The notes below the pieces were generated by a model. The model did not search any database, was not told where the DNA came from, and worked only from the letters and a program-made list of their open reading frames with translations. Both the position numbers and the translations under genes were made by a program. This document shows positions 18,444 through 25,546 of a stretch of DNA of 64,000 nt, piece after piece. Position 1 is the first letter of the stretch. Each line of letters starts with the position of its first letter. The stretch comes from Acetatifactor sp. (GTDB lineage Bacteria > Bacillota > Clostridia > Lachnospirales > Lachnospiraceae), in assembly GCA_024693365.1 (NCBI GenBank), contig JAILLF010000017.1, positions 41,353-105,352 of the forward strand. Direction: 5' to 3'.

Positions 18444-18515
18444 GGCTTCTCCTTTCCGAATGGTCCGAAGTGCGGCATTCTTCTGCGTGATCCCGTCAAT
18501 TCTTACGTTATTCCT

Positions 18516-18544
18516 AGTTTATCACGCTTTCTGAAGCGTGACAA
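18516..18544 (-). promoter_or_regulatory. Promoter of the GtrB-like gene with palindromic operator in the spacer
   Basis: On the minus strand TTGTCA (18539-18544) and TAAACT (18516-18521) are exactly 17 bases apart. An 8-bp perfect inverted repeat, TCACGCTT-TCTG-AAGCGTGA at 18522-18541, fills the spacer and touches the -35 box. This is the classic place for a repressor or a MerR-like activator operator. Confidence 0.6.
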
Positions 18545-18581
18545 CTAACTTTTTCCCCATACCATTTTCCCACAAAAAGCA

Positions 18582-18610
18582 TGGACTTTTCCTTCTAAAT
18601 GAGGTATACT
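18582..18610 (+). promoter_or_regulatory. Promoter of the plus-strand DUF212/DUF3048 pair
   Basis: TGGACT (18582-18587), 17 bases, TATACT (18605-18610). The expected start of transcription near 18617 lies after the first in-frame start candidate at 18599, so that start can be excluded. Confidence 0.55.
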
Positions 18611-18643
18611 ATATTTTGTGCTTTTATGCGCAAATTTTTATGG

Positions 18644-19111
18644 ATGGACAAACCCTTGGGAACGATATTTCATAACGTAACGTTTATCTCAGCGGCTGCC
18701 GGATGGCTGGTCGCTCAGGTATTAAAGACATTGATACACATGTTTATTACAAAAAAATTCAACGCGGAAAGACTCATCGGAAGCGGCGGCATGCCCAGTT
18801 CGCATTCTGCGACGGTCTGTGCCTTGGCGACCGCAGCTTGTATCCATTACGGAGCAGACACGTTTGAATTTGCCGTCTCTCTGATCCTGGCGCTGATCGT
18901 CATGTACGATGCCATGGGCGTACGCAGGGAAACCGGCATTCAGGCAAAGCTGATCAACGAAATGATGGATGCATTTGCCGAGATGGGGCGGCCAGAGCTG
19001 TCTCCCGATGAGAAGCTCAAGGAATTTGTTGGCCATACGCCGCTTCAAGTATTGGCAGGCGCCATATTGGGCATACTGATCGCAATACTCTTCTGCAGCC
19101 TTATGTCATAA
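18644..19111 (+). CDS. DUF212 (divergent PAP2-like, YuiD-type) membrane protein
   Basis: About 155 residues. Key stretch: LIGSGGMPSSHSATVCALA, the SGGMPSSHS signature of the DUF212 branch of acid phosphatase/vanadium-dependent haloperoxidase-related proteins, then ALIVMYDAMGVRRETG and a C-terminal GHTPLQVLAGAILGIL repeat of the same theme. Three to four membrane segments. The family may dephosphorylate a lipid pyrophosphate, but no function is proven. The predicted promoter rules out a start at 18599. ATGs at 18626 and 18644 both lack a strong ribosome site; 18644 gives the usual family length. The DUF3048 gene follows after 37 bases. Confidence 0.85.
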   Translation: MDKPLGTIFHNVTFISAAAGWLVAQVLKTLIHMFITKKFNAERLIGSGGMPSSHSATVCALATAACIHYGADTFEFAVSLILALIVMYDAMGVRRETGIQAKLINEMMDAFAEMGRPELSPDEKLKEFVGHTPLQVLAGAILGILIAILFCSLMS

Positions 19112-19148
19112 TCCGCGCTCAATTTCAGAAAACATTGAGGATACCGAC

Positions 19149-20282
19149 ATGAAAGTCAAAAAGATACTGTTTTCAGTCCTCACAAGCGTCTTTCTTCTGA
19201 CGCTTACGGGCTGCGAATGGGGCGGGGCCATAGAGGATCCAACGCAGATATCGGGGGAGCGCATTCCCACGAATGATCCCTGGCATCCCGAAGGTCCCGA
19301 TCCCTTCACCGTTGATCCTTTGCTCCCTCCGCGAGACGGCATGGTACGAAGCAAATTGACAAATGAATGGATTGAGGAAGAAGTGGCCGAGACCCGGCCC
19401 ATCGCCGTGATCCTTCCCAACGAATCCCGGGCGCAGCCCCATTACAATCTTTCCAAAGCCTCCGTCGTTTACGAAGCCAAGGTAGAAGGCCGCATGACCC
19501 GTCTGATGGCGATCTATGAAGATTGGCAAGACCTGGAAAAGATTGGAAACGTGCGAAGCATACGTAGCTATTTCGCCTACTGGGCCTTTGAATGGGATCC
19601 CATCATTGTCCACTACGGCGGACCTTATTTTGTTTATGACCTGCTGGATGCGGAGACCACGGAAAACGTGGACGGCATGCAGGACACGTTGGCCTTTTAC
19701 CGCACGACGGATCGAGAATCCCCGCATAACGCTTATACTTCCGGCTCAGGGATCGTTTCCTCCGTCACAAAGCACGGCTATAGCCTTAATTATCGCGGCA
19801 TGATCAAAGATCATCACTTCGTCTTTGCCGCTGCCGATCACCCCAACGACTTAAGTCAGTACGGTGAGAATGCAAAGAGTGCAACCTACGTCGACATGAC
19901 GGGAGCCTATCCCCTGACCAGATGTTATTTCAATTATAACGAGACTGACGGGCTTTACTATCGCTCCCAGTACTTGTCCGGAAGCACTGACGGACCGCAC
20001 GTGGACGGCGCCACCGGCGAACAGTTATCCTTCAGTAATCTTCTTGTGCAACGCGTAAAGCAGGAAGAAATCGGCAATGGATATCTCGCCATGCAGTGCC
20101 ACGATACGACAAAGGACGGATGGTTTTTCACAAAGGGCAAGGGCATTCACGTCACCTGGCAAAAAACCGGAGACTACGAACCCACCCAGTACTTTGACGA
20201 TGCCGGAAATGAAATTGAGCTGAATACCGGAAAAACCATGATCTTAATCATCCGCGACTCGGATGACTTTACGTTCCGATAA
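19149..20282 (+). CDS. DUF3048-domain lipoprotein (YerB-like)
   Basis: 377 residues. The N-terminus has a lipobox, LTLTGC, near residue 22. The main part matches the DUF3048 family: RPIAVILPNESRAQPHYNLS, VYEAKVEGRMTRLMAIYED, GNVRSIRSYFAYWAFEWDP and a C-terminal domain with GKGIHVTWQKTGDYEPTQYF and TGKTMILIIRDSD. These proteins are exported and anchored on the cell surface of sporulating Firmicutes; the biochemical role is not known to me. GAGG lies eight bases before the ATG. It shares a transcript with the DUF212 gene and ends in a strong terminator. Confidence 0.9.
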   Translation: MKVKKILFSVLTSVFLLTLTGCEWGGAIEDPTQISGERIPTNDPWHPEGPDPFTVDPLLPPRDGMVRSKLTNEWIEEEVAETRPIAVILPNESRAQPHYNLSKASVVYEAKVEGRMTRLMAIYEDWQDLEKIGNVRSIRSYFAYWAFEWDPIIVHYGGPYFVYDLLDAETTENVDGMQDTLAFYRTTDRESPHNAYTSGSGIVSSVTKHGYSLNYRGMIKDHHFVFAAADHPNDLSQYGENAKSATYVDMTGAYPLTRCYFNYNETDGLYYRSQYLSGSTDGPHVDGATGEQLSFSNLLVQRVKQEEIGNGYLAMQCHDTTKDGWFFTKGKGIHVTWQKTGDYEPTQYFDDAGNEIELNTGKTMILIIRDSDDFTFR

Positions 20283-20283
20283 A

Positions 20284-20317
20284 AAAGGATCTCATGCCAA
20301 ATGCACGAGATCCTTTT
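20284..20317. terminator. Bidirectional terminator between DUF3048 gene and ptsH
   Basis: A perfect 10-bp stem AAAGGATCTC / GAGATCCTTT with a 14-base loop, flanked by A-rich and T-rich runs on both sides. It can end the plus-strand DUF3048 transcript and the minus-strand ptsH transcript, whose stop codon is at 20342. Confidence 0.88.
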
Positions 20318-20341
20318 ATTATGCTTTATTCTGATTTCCTG

Positions 20342-20605
20342 CTATTCGCCCAGTCCGCTTTCAACGACGGCAACCAATGCCTTTAATGCCGCATCCTCAT
20401 CTTCTCCCTCGCAGGTGAACGTAATCTCATCGCCGCATTTAATGCATGCGCCCAAAACGCTAAGTACGCTCTTGGCATTCGCCGTGCTTTCGCGGAAAGA
20501 AAAAGTGATCAGCGACTTAAATTGCATGGCTTCTTTGCAAAGAATGCCAGCCGGTCTCAAGTGCAGTCCGGTAGGATTCTTTATCACAACCTTCTGACTT
20601 ACCAT
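20342..20605 (-). CDS. ptsH: HPr phosphocarrier protein of the PTS
   Basis: 87 residues, the normal HPr length. His15 lies in NPTGLHLRPAG and is the residue phosphorylated by enzyme I. Ser46 in NAKSVLSVLG is the HPr kinase site used in carbon catabolite control, so this is HPr and not Crh. The ATG at 20605 has GGAGG nine bases upstream; the longer frame to 20638 is rejected because it would break the His15 numbering. The gene stands alone, without ptsI, between its own promoter and a terminator. It transfers phosphate from enzyme I to sugar permeases and, as Ser-P form, helps CcpA. Confidence 0.95.
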   Translation of the reverse strand: MVSQKVVIKNPTGLHLRPAGILCKEAMQFKSLITFSFRESTANAKSVLSVLGACIKCGDEITFTCEGEDEDAALKALVAVVESGLGE

Positions 20606-20655
20606 AGTCCGTAACCTCCAAACATAAGACAACCCCAACGTGAGTTTCCAGTATT

Positions 20656-20684
20656 AGTATAACACCATTTGTCTTCCCCAACAA
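20656..20684 (-). promoter_or_regulatory. Promoter of ptsH
   Basis: On the minus strand TTGTTG (20679-20684), 17 bases, TATACT (20656-20661), about 50 bases before the ptsH start. It lies just after the cdaR stop codon. Confidence 0.65.
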
Positions 20685-20696
20685 GTATTTTATTTT

Positions 20697-21998
20697 TTAC
20701 TCCTGATTCGTGATCTCCACCCGGACGGTTCCGCTCTCCAAAACCTTCACGTCACTGCCGATCGTAAAGCTTACCGGCACGTCATAATAGCCTGACGGCA
20801 ATTCTTCCGATCCGCGGCTCCTTATCCACGCTTCCACGTCTGCCGTGCCCGTGATGGCTCCCGGTTTTAAGGCGTTTACGTTCTCCAAGAGTCCGAAAAC
20901 CTTGAGGGTAACCGGCATTCTTTCCGTCTCATCTTCCGGCAGGCTCACCTTGTAATTTGCCGGTATGTTCTGTAGGGCAATATTCTGTGCCGGAATCTCC
21001 ATCGTTCTTTCCTTGGTAGCCTTAACCGCCACCGTTACGTTAATCTGATTAACCTCTGGATCTGCCAGCTTCACGTTGTCTGGCAGAAAATCTTTTAGGT
21101 TCAGGCTGATTTCAACGGTATCCTTCGCTCCGGTAACGTCTACCTTGTCGCTCGGAATGGTAATGGACTTAACCTTTGCCAGATTTGTCACCGTTCCCGC
21201 CACCACCACGGAGTCGACGTCCTTCATTGCGGTGCCTACCACCTTAAAGCCTTCCGCGGGCTCTCCGGAATAGGAAACGTAGATCGGCACTTCCTTCGTC
21301 GACAAAATCTCCGCCGTGAGCAGCACGTGATCCGTGCTCAGCTCCACGTTATCCAAATAGAGCTGCTTGCCTTCCTTGTCCTTCAGACGAACGTCCACGT
21401 TCGCCCTGGTCGTCGTCGCCTGGCCTTCCACGTTCAACTCCGCGTCAGCGCTGCTGATCAAATTTACGGCAGATTTCGGACCAACCACGTGAATGGAGGT
21501 CTGATCAGACGAAATGTTACCGATCACGCACCCCTGCGCAACGGTGCCCACCGTGCCATAGTTTACCCTGATCCACTTGTCCGCCTTGTCTTCCACGTCG
21601 AGCTTTACGACGTCGTGATCACCCTCAAAGGAAATGTATTCCGAGTTAGCGTTTAATGCATAATAGGTAATGGCGATCGTGTTGATGTCCGTTAGCTTGC
21701 TGACGTCAGCCTCCGCAACGATGTCACCCGCGCGAAGCGACTGGAAAACGCTCGTGGGAGCCGTCACGCTGACGCGCACGCTGTCCGTGCCGTCGATGAC
21801 CGCATAATACTTATTCTGCTCTGACAAGAGTTCCGCGTTGATAAGTCTCACGGGAATGTTGTTAAACGATCTTGTGTCCTTTGGATCCCCGACCTGTGCT
21901 ACAATAAACCAGATGATAAATGCCAGTAAAATGGATGCGAGCTTCAGGCCCCAGTTATGCAGGATCTTTTTCTTCAACCACGCAAAAAATGCCTTCAT
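20697..21998 (-). CDS. cdaR: YbbR-domain protein, regulator of diadenylate cyclase
   Basis: 433 residues. One membrane segment (LASILLAFIIWFIVAQVG) near residue 20-38 is followed by the invariant DPKDTRSFNNIPVRLIN and then about four YbbR repeats, seen as recurring 85-residue units such as VPIYVSYSGEPAEGFKVVG and VDVTGAKDTVEISLNLKDF. The repeats are extracellular. CdaR binds the membrane part of CdaA and tunes c-di-AMP synthesis. Its ATG overlaps the cdaA stop codon (ATGA), so the two are coupled. The usual third gene, glmM, does not follow; ptsH does. Confidence 0.92.
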   Translation of the reverse strand: MKAFFAWLKKKILHNWGLKLASILLAFIIWFIVAQVGDPKDTRSFNNIPVRLINAELLSEQNKYYAVIDGTDSVRVSVTAPTSVFQSLRAGDIVAEADVSKLTDINTIAITYYALNANSEYISFEGDHDVVKLDVEDKADKWIRVNYGTVGTVAQGCVIGNISSDQTSIHVVGPKSAVNLISSADAELNVEGQATTTRANVDVRLKDKEGKQLYLDNVELSTDHVLLTAEILSTKEVPIYVSYSGEPAEGFKVVGTAMKDVDSVVVAGTVTNLAKVKSITIPSDKVDVTGAKDTVEISLNLKDFLPDNVKLADPEVNQINVTVAVKATKERTMEIPAQNIALQNIPANYKVSLPEDETERMPVTLKVFGLLENVNALKPGAITGTADVEAWIRSRGSEELPSGYYDVPVSFTIGSDVKVLESGTVRVEITNQE

Positions 21999-22897
21999 CC
22001 CTTCGCCTTACTCCTTCCCATCCACAAAAGCTTTCCTTTCTGCTTTTCCTTCTGCTGCTCCTCAGGCTCCTTCTTGACGATCTGATGGATCATCGTCTTT
22101 AATCTCTCCTGATCCAGATCCGTGGTCAGAGCGCCTTCGAAGGCCAGGCTGATCTTTCCGGTCTGCTCGGAAACGATCACCGTAACGGAGTCCGTAACCT
22201 CAGAAATTCCTACGGCCGCCCTGTGTCTGGTTCCCAGATTTTTGCTGAGCGTAAGATTATCCGTCAACGGGAGATAGCAGGTCGCGGATGACACCCTGTT
22301 TCCCGTGATGATCACGGCACCGTCATGCAACGGCGTGTTTTTCTCAAAAATGTTGATGAGAAGCTGGCTGGTGATCATTGCGTCAATGTCAATTCCCGTT
22401 CTGGAATACTCTCGCAGGGATTCCTCCCTCTCGATCACGATCAGGGCACCCGTTCTCACTCTTCCCATTTCCACGCAAGCCTTAGCGATCTCATTAATGC
22501 TCTTATCGGAAATAACGCCGTCTCCGGCCTTTCTCTTACTGTCAAACGGAAGACGCCCCGTAAAATCAGAAAGCAAATTCTTATTTCCCAATTCCTCCAA
22601 TGCTTTACGAAGCTCCGGCTGAAGCACGATGATCAGAGCTGTCACGGCAAATCCCAAGACCTTTTCACCGATCCAAAGGATGGTTTTCATCTCCATGAAT
22701 GCTGCAAACAGCATAAATCCGACAATCACAACAAGGCCCTTCAGCAGGGCCCATGCACGGGTTGTCTTCATCCACGCGAGAATATAGTACACCAGCACGG
22801 AAATCAGAACGATCTCAAGGACGTCTCCAAAATCCATGTTAGTACTATACGTCTTAAACTTATCCAGATAATCCTTTAGCCTTTCAATGTATTGCAT
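21995..22897 (-). CDS. cdaA: Diadenylate cyclase CdaA (c-di-AMP synthase)
   Basis: 300 residues. Three membrane segments occupy roughly residues 20-100 (ILISVLVYYILAWMK and later). The DAC domain follows, with the catalytic motif DGA in KNTPLHDGAVIITGNRV and the ATP-binding RHR motif in LGTRHRAAVGISEVTDS. It makes c-di-AMP from two ATP, a second messenger for potassium, osmotic and cell-wall balance. The C-terminus is Lys/Gln-rich (EPEEQQKEKQKGK). An ATG at 22897 follows a TTG and the stop codon of the preceding membrane gene. The operon order is recD2, comF, two membrane proteins, cdaA, cdaR. Confidence 0.95.
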   Translation of the reverse strand: MQYIERLKDYLDKFKTYSTNMDFGDVLEIVLISVLVYYILAWMKTTRAWALLKGLVVIVGFMLFAAFMEMKTILWIGEKVLGFAVTALIIVLQPELRKALEELGNKNLLSDFTGRLPFDSKRKAGDGVISDKSINEIAKACVEMGRVRTGALIVIEREESLREYSRTGIDIDAMITSQLLINIFEKNTPLHDGAVIITGNRVSSATCYLPLTDNLTLSKNLGTRHRAAVGISEVTDSVTVIVSEQTGKISLAFEGALTTDLDQERLKTMIHQIVKKEPEEQQKEKQKGKLLWMGRSKAKG

Positions 22898-22900
22898 CAA

Positions 22901-24352
22901 TTAAAACAGCTCCTCATAACCATCGGATTCTTCCGTATTTTCCGTCATTTGGTTGCTTCCCACGGTGATTTCCTTCGCCGGCAGACTGCTTTGTTTGCGA
23001 TAGGTCGCGTCATCATTTCTCGGTACCCGTTCCGTTGTGACGGTTCTCGTACTTCCGCCGAAATTAGCGCTTCCGGACGTCATTCCGTCGGCAGATCTCT
23101 CCACGGTTCTCTTGGACTGTACGGTAACCTGTCTGGTTCCTCGCTCCTGGCTTCCGGTTCCAGGCTTGACGGCGGTTCTGCCCTGGCCGGTACTTCTCAT
23201 CTGGGGCATTGCCCTGGTCTGACCCATCTCATCGCTGCCATCCGTTCCTTCGTAGCCTTCTTCATATCTCCTGGCACGCTGTGCTTCACGAATCCTTTCC
23301 CTGCTCTGGGCATTTCCCTGAGCGGACGGTCTTCCCTGTGCGGCGGTCCTTCGCTGTGCGGCAGCCTTTCCCTGTGCGGCAGTTCTTCCTGCCACCGCGG
23401 TTCTTCCGGAGGATGCAGGCCGTCCGGAAGAGGTATTGATCTTCTTCACGGTTTTCGTCGGGGCTGCCACGGTCATCTTCGGAACTGCCTTTACGTAATA
23501 ATAATATTCATCATCCTCAAACTGTACCCATTCCGTTCGCCCGTAATCCAGACAAAACCGGAAAAACAAGATTACCATCGACATTGCAACCGCCAGAATG
23601 GAGCCAAAGATGGCAGAGCCCAGGGACAGATGGATGTCATACTTCAGGTTTCCAATCAAAAGAACCACCAAGTTCACCATGGCGCCCGCCACGATTGCGA
23701 TCGTCCAGGCATGTTCCACGGACATCCTGCGGATCACCCACGTCACGACAACCGTAAGGGCAAAAGCCGCAGCAATCACCAACATGGCTTTGTTGCTCAA
23801 AAGCTTCTCAAGGAGAAACCGGATCTTTTCCGCGTATTCCTTTTCGCCCATGGTGATCAGCGTAGGCGCGCATCCGACTATGGTCGTCAACACGTAATAA
23901 ATGATCACGCCGCAGGCAACGGAGATTGCGGAGAGCGGTCCTCCCAAAAGGCCTGCCGCAATTGGAATCACGTAAGGAATCTTCATTGCAAAAAAGAGCG
24001 GCGTCAGAACAACCATGTAAGAATCACTTGGCGCAAACCGATAAAGCAATAAAAAGATCAATAGGTAAACGCATACGCCAACAAGCAATGCCTCCAAAGA
24101 CAAAGCGTACAGATGACCCAGGCTAAAAAGCACGCACAGGAGGATAAGACAGCCTGCGGGCAAGAAGGAACAAGCCAGAGAAGCTACCAGTACGATGGCC
24201 AGCGTGTCCAGTTTCGGGAAGTATCCCATCATGGTATTCACGCCGTTCAACGCGATGAAGGCCAGCAAAAACCGAAGGATCGGCAAGATCACTACGGCAT
24301 TCATCCTGTAGAATTTTTTGATTTTGTCACGATATTCCAGTATCAGAGTCAT
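22901..24352 (-). CDS. Polytopic membrane protein with long basic disordered tail, unknown
   Basis: 483 residues. About eight membrane segments fill residues 20-285. After EFEDDEYYYYVKAV-like text (FEDDEYYYYVKAVPKMTV) the last 190 residues are low complexity, rich in Arg, Ala, Gln, Gly, Ser, with units such as RTAAQGR and later RTVTTERVPRNDD. The tail ends in an acidic cluster, EESDGYEELF. I do not recognise the family. It is encoded immediately upstream of cdaA with a 3-base gap, and its ATG has GGGAGG five bases upstream, so it is firmly part of the c-di-AMP operon. A link to CdaA activity or transport is inference. Confidence 0.75.
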   Translation of the reverse strand: MTLILEYRDKIKKFYRMNAVVILPILRFLLAFIALNGVNTMMGYFPKLDTLAIVLVASLACSFLPAGCLILLCVLFSLGHLYALSLEALLVGVCVYLLIFLLLYRFAPSDSYMVVLTPLFFAMKIPYVIPIAAGLLGGPLSAISVACGVIIYYVLTTIVGCAPTLITMGEKEYAEKIRFLLEKLLSNKAMLVIAAAFALTVVVTWVIRRMSVEHAWTIAIVAGAMVNLVVLLIGNLKYDIHLSLGSAIFGSILAVAMSMVILFFRFCLDYGRTEWVQFEDDEYYYYVKAVPKMTVAAPTKTVKKINTSSGRPASSGRTAVAGRTAAQGKAAAQRRTAAQGRPSAQGNAQSRERIREAQRARRYEEGYEGTDGSDEMGQTRAMPQMRSTGQGRTAVKPGTGSQERGTRQVTVQSKRTVERSADGMTSGSANFGGSTRTVTTERVPRNDDATYRKQSSLPAKEITVGSNQMTENTEESDGYEELF

Positions 24353-24372
24353 TTCTTCCTCCCAGTCAAACC

Positions 24373-24768
24373 TTAGTTCCCATGCTCTTTGTAATAAGCA
24401 TTCAGTTTTTTCAGATTTTGATAATAACCATTTAGGCTCTTACGCGCGAGATGATATTTGATCACGGCATACAGGAACGTAAACGCGGCGTAACCCGCCA
24501 GCATGTACAGAAAGATGCGCAGAAGGTTCAGCGCATAACTAATGACGTCCATTTTGTACGCGTTCTGCATAAACGCCTCGAAATCGTTAAATACGTACAG
24601 TCCAAACACAATCCCGAAAGCAATCGTTACGGCCAAAACGGTCACAAGCAAATGAATCAGCACGTAATCGCTGCAATACATTTCGTTGTACTTCCGCATT
24701 TTTCTTCCTTTTTTCTCTTCGTAAGTGGCCAGTTTTGTCATCAAGATAATTTTCTCTTCATCAATCAT
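24373..24768 (-). CDS. Small membrane protein, unknown
   Basis: 131 residues. A charged N-terminal helix (MIDEEKIILMTKLATYEEKK) is followed by two membrane segments (about residues 38-62 and 82-104) and a basic C-terminal helix, RKSLNGYYQNLKKLNAYYKEH. The ATG at 24768 has GGAGG seven bases upstream; the longer open frame to 24900 overlaps comF and reads as random sequence. It lies between comF and the large unknown membrane protein. No family is recognised. Confidence 0.75.
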   Translation of the reverse strand: MIDEEKIILMTKLATYEEKKGRKMRKYNEMYCSDYVLIHLLVTVLAVTIAFGIVFGLYVFNDFEAFMQNAYKMDVISYALNLLRIFLYMLAGYAAFTFLYAVIKYHLARKSLNGYYQNLKKLNAYYKEHGN

Positions 24769-24787
24769 GGCATCCTCCACTTTTCCC

Positions 24788-25543
24788 TTATCCCTCCATG
24801 CTCCCGGCCAACGCGACCACGTAGACGTTTTCCACGCCGCCCTCCATAAGGGCCATGGCTGCCTCGTCTGCCGTCGTGCCAGTTGTATAGATGTCGTCAA
24901 TAAGGATAATCGTCTTTAATTTTACATCATTTTTCCTGACAAGAAAAGCCTTTTTCAAATTATTTTGTCTTTCTTTATAATTTTGCTCCTTTAATGGAGC
25001 CGTGTTTTTCACTCGGAACAGAATATTTTCATATACAGGAAGCCCCAGCTTCCGGCCCAGAACCTTTGCAAGCTCTGCCGCCTGATTATATCCGCGTTTT
25101 CTCATGCGTTTTGGGTGCAGGGGCACCGGAATCAGGCCTTCCGCCCCCGTCATGCGGATAAATTCCCCCAAATACCGTGCCATTTCCTCTCCGAAAAAAT
25201 CCTTGTATTCCCGCCTGCCACCGTACTTAAACCGGTAAACGGAGGGGGCAAGGCTTGGATAATCATAAAGAGCCCTTGCGCGCCGGTACGCATGCATCCT
25301 GCCTTTCCTGCAGTCTTCACAGAGCGTCCCCTCCGACGCCAGTCCTTTTCCGCAGATCATGCACCAGGGCGCCGCAACCGGCTTAAGCTTTTTCAGGCAC
25401 CCAAAACAGATTTTTTCCCCTTGTGGCCTAACAATGCCGTCACAGACGGGACATCTTCTCGGAAAAAGAAGTTGTTTCGCGGCCTCCGCCCATTTTATTC
25501 CGTTATTTCCCGAGCCATCTCCCCTCGTAGCAACCTCCCGCAT
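24788..25543 (-). CDS. comF: ComF-family phosphoribosyltransferase-like protein
   Basis: 251 residues. The N-terminal zinc-finger region has CPVC, CFGC, CMICGKGL and CEDC pairs. The C-terminal half has the phosphoribosyltransferase fold with IPVPLHPKRMRKRGYNQA and the PRPP loop TIILIDDIYTTGTTADEA. ComF proteins act in natural transformation or DNA processing in several bacteria, though many carriers are not known to be competent. The recD2 stop is only three bases upstream, and recD2 has a role in DNA handling, which fits. The exact start is uncertain because no clear ribosome site precedes the ATG. Confidence 0.92.
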   Translation of the reverse strand: MREVATRGDGSGNNGIKWAEAAKQLLFPRRCPVCDGIVRPQGEKICFGCLKKLKPVAAPWCMICGKGLASEGTLCEDCRKGRMHAYRRARALYDYPSLAPSVYRFKYGGRREYKDFFGEEMARYLGEFIRMTGAEGLIPVPLHPKRMRKRGYNQAAELAKVLGRKLGLPVYENILFRVKNTAPLKEQNYKERQNNLKKAFLVRKNDVKLKTIILIDDIYTTGTTADEAAMALMEGGVENVYVVALAGSMEG

Positions 25544-25546
25544 TCT

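Noticed and set aside
22892..24052. 386-codon plus-strand frame with SLCGSLSLCG repeats
   Set aside because: Mirror of the low-complexity tail of the membrane protein at 22901-24352.
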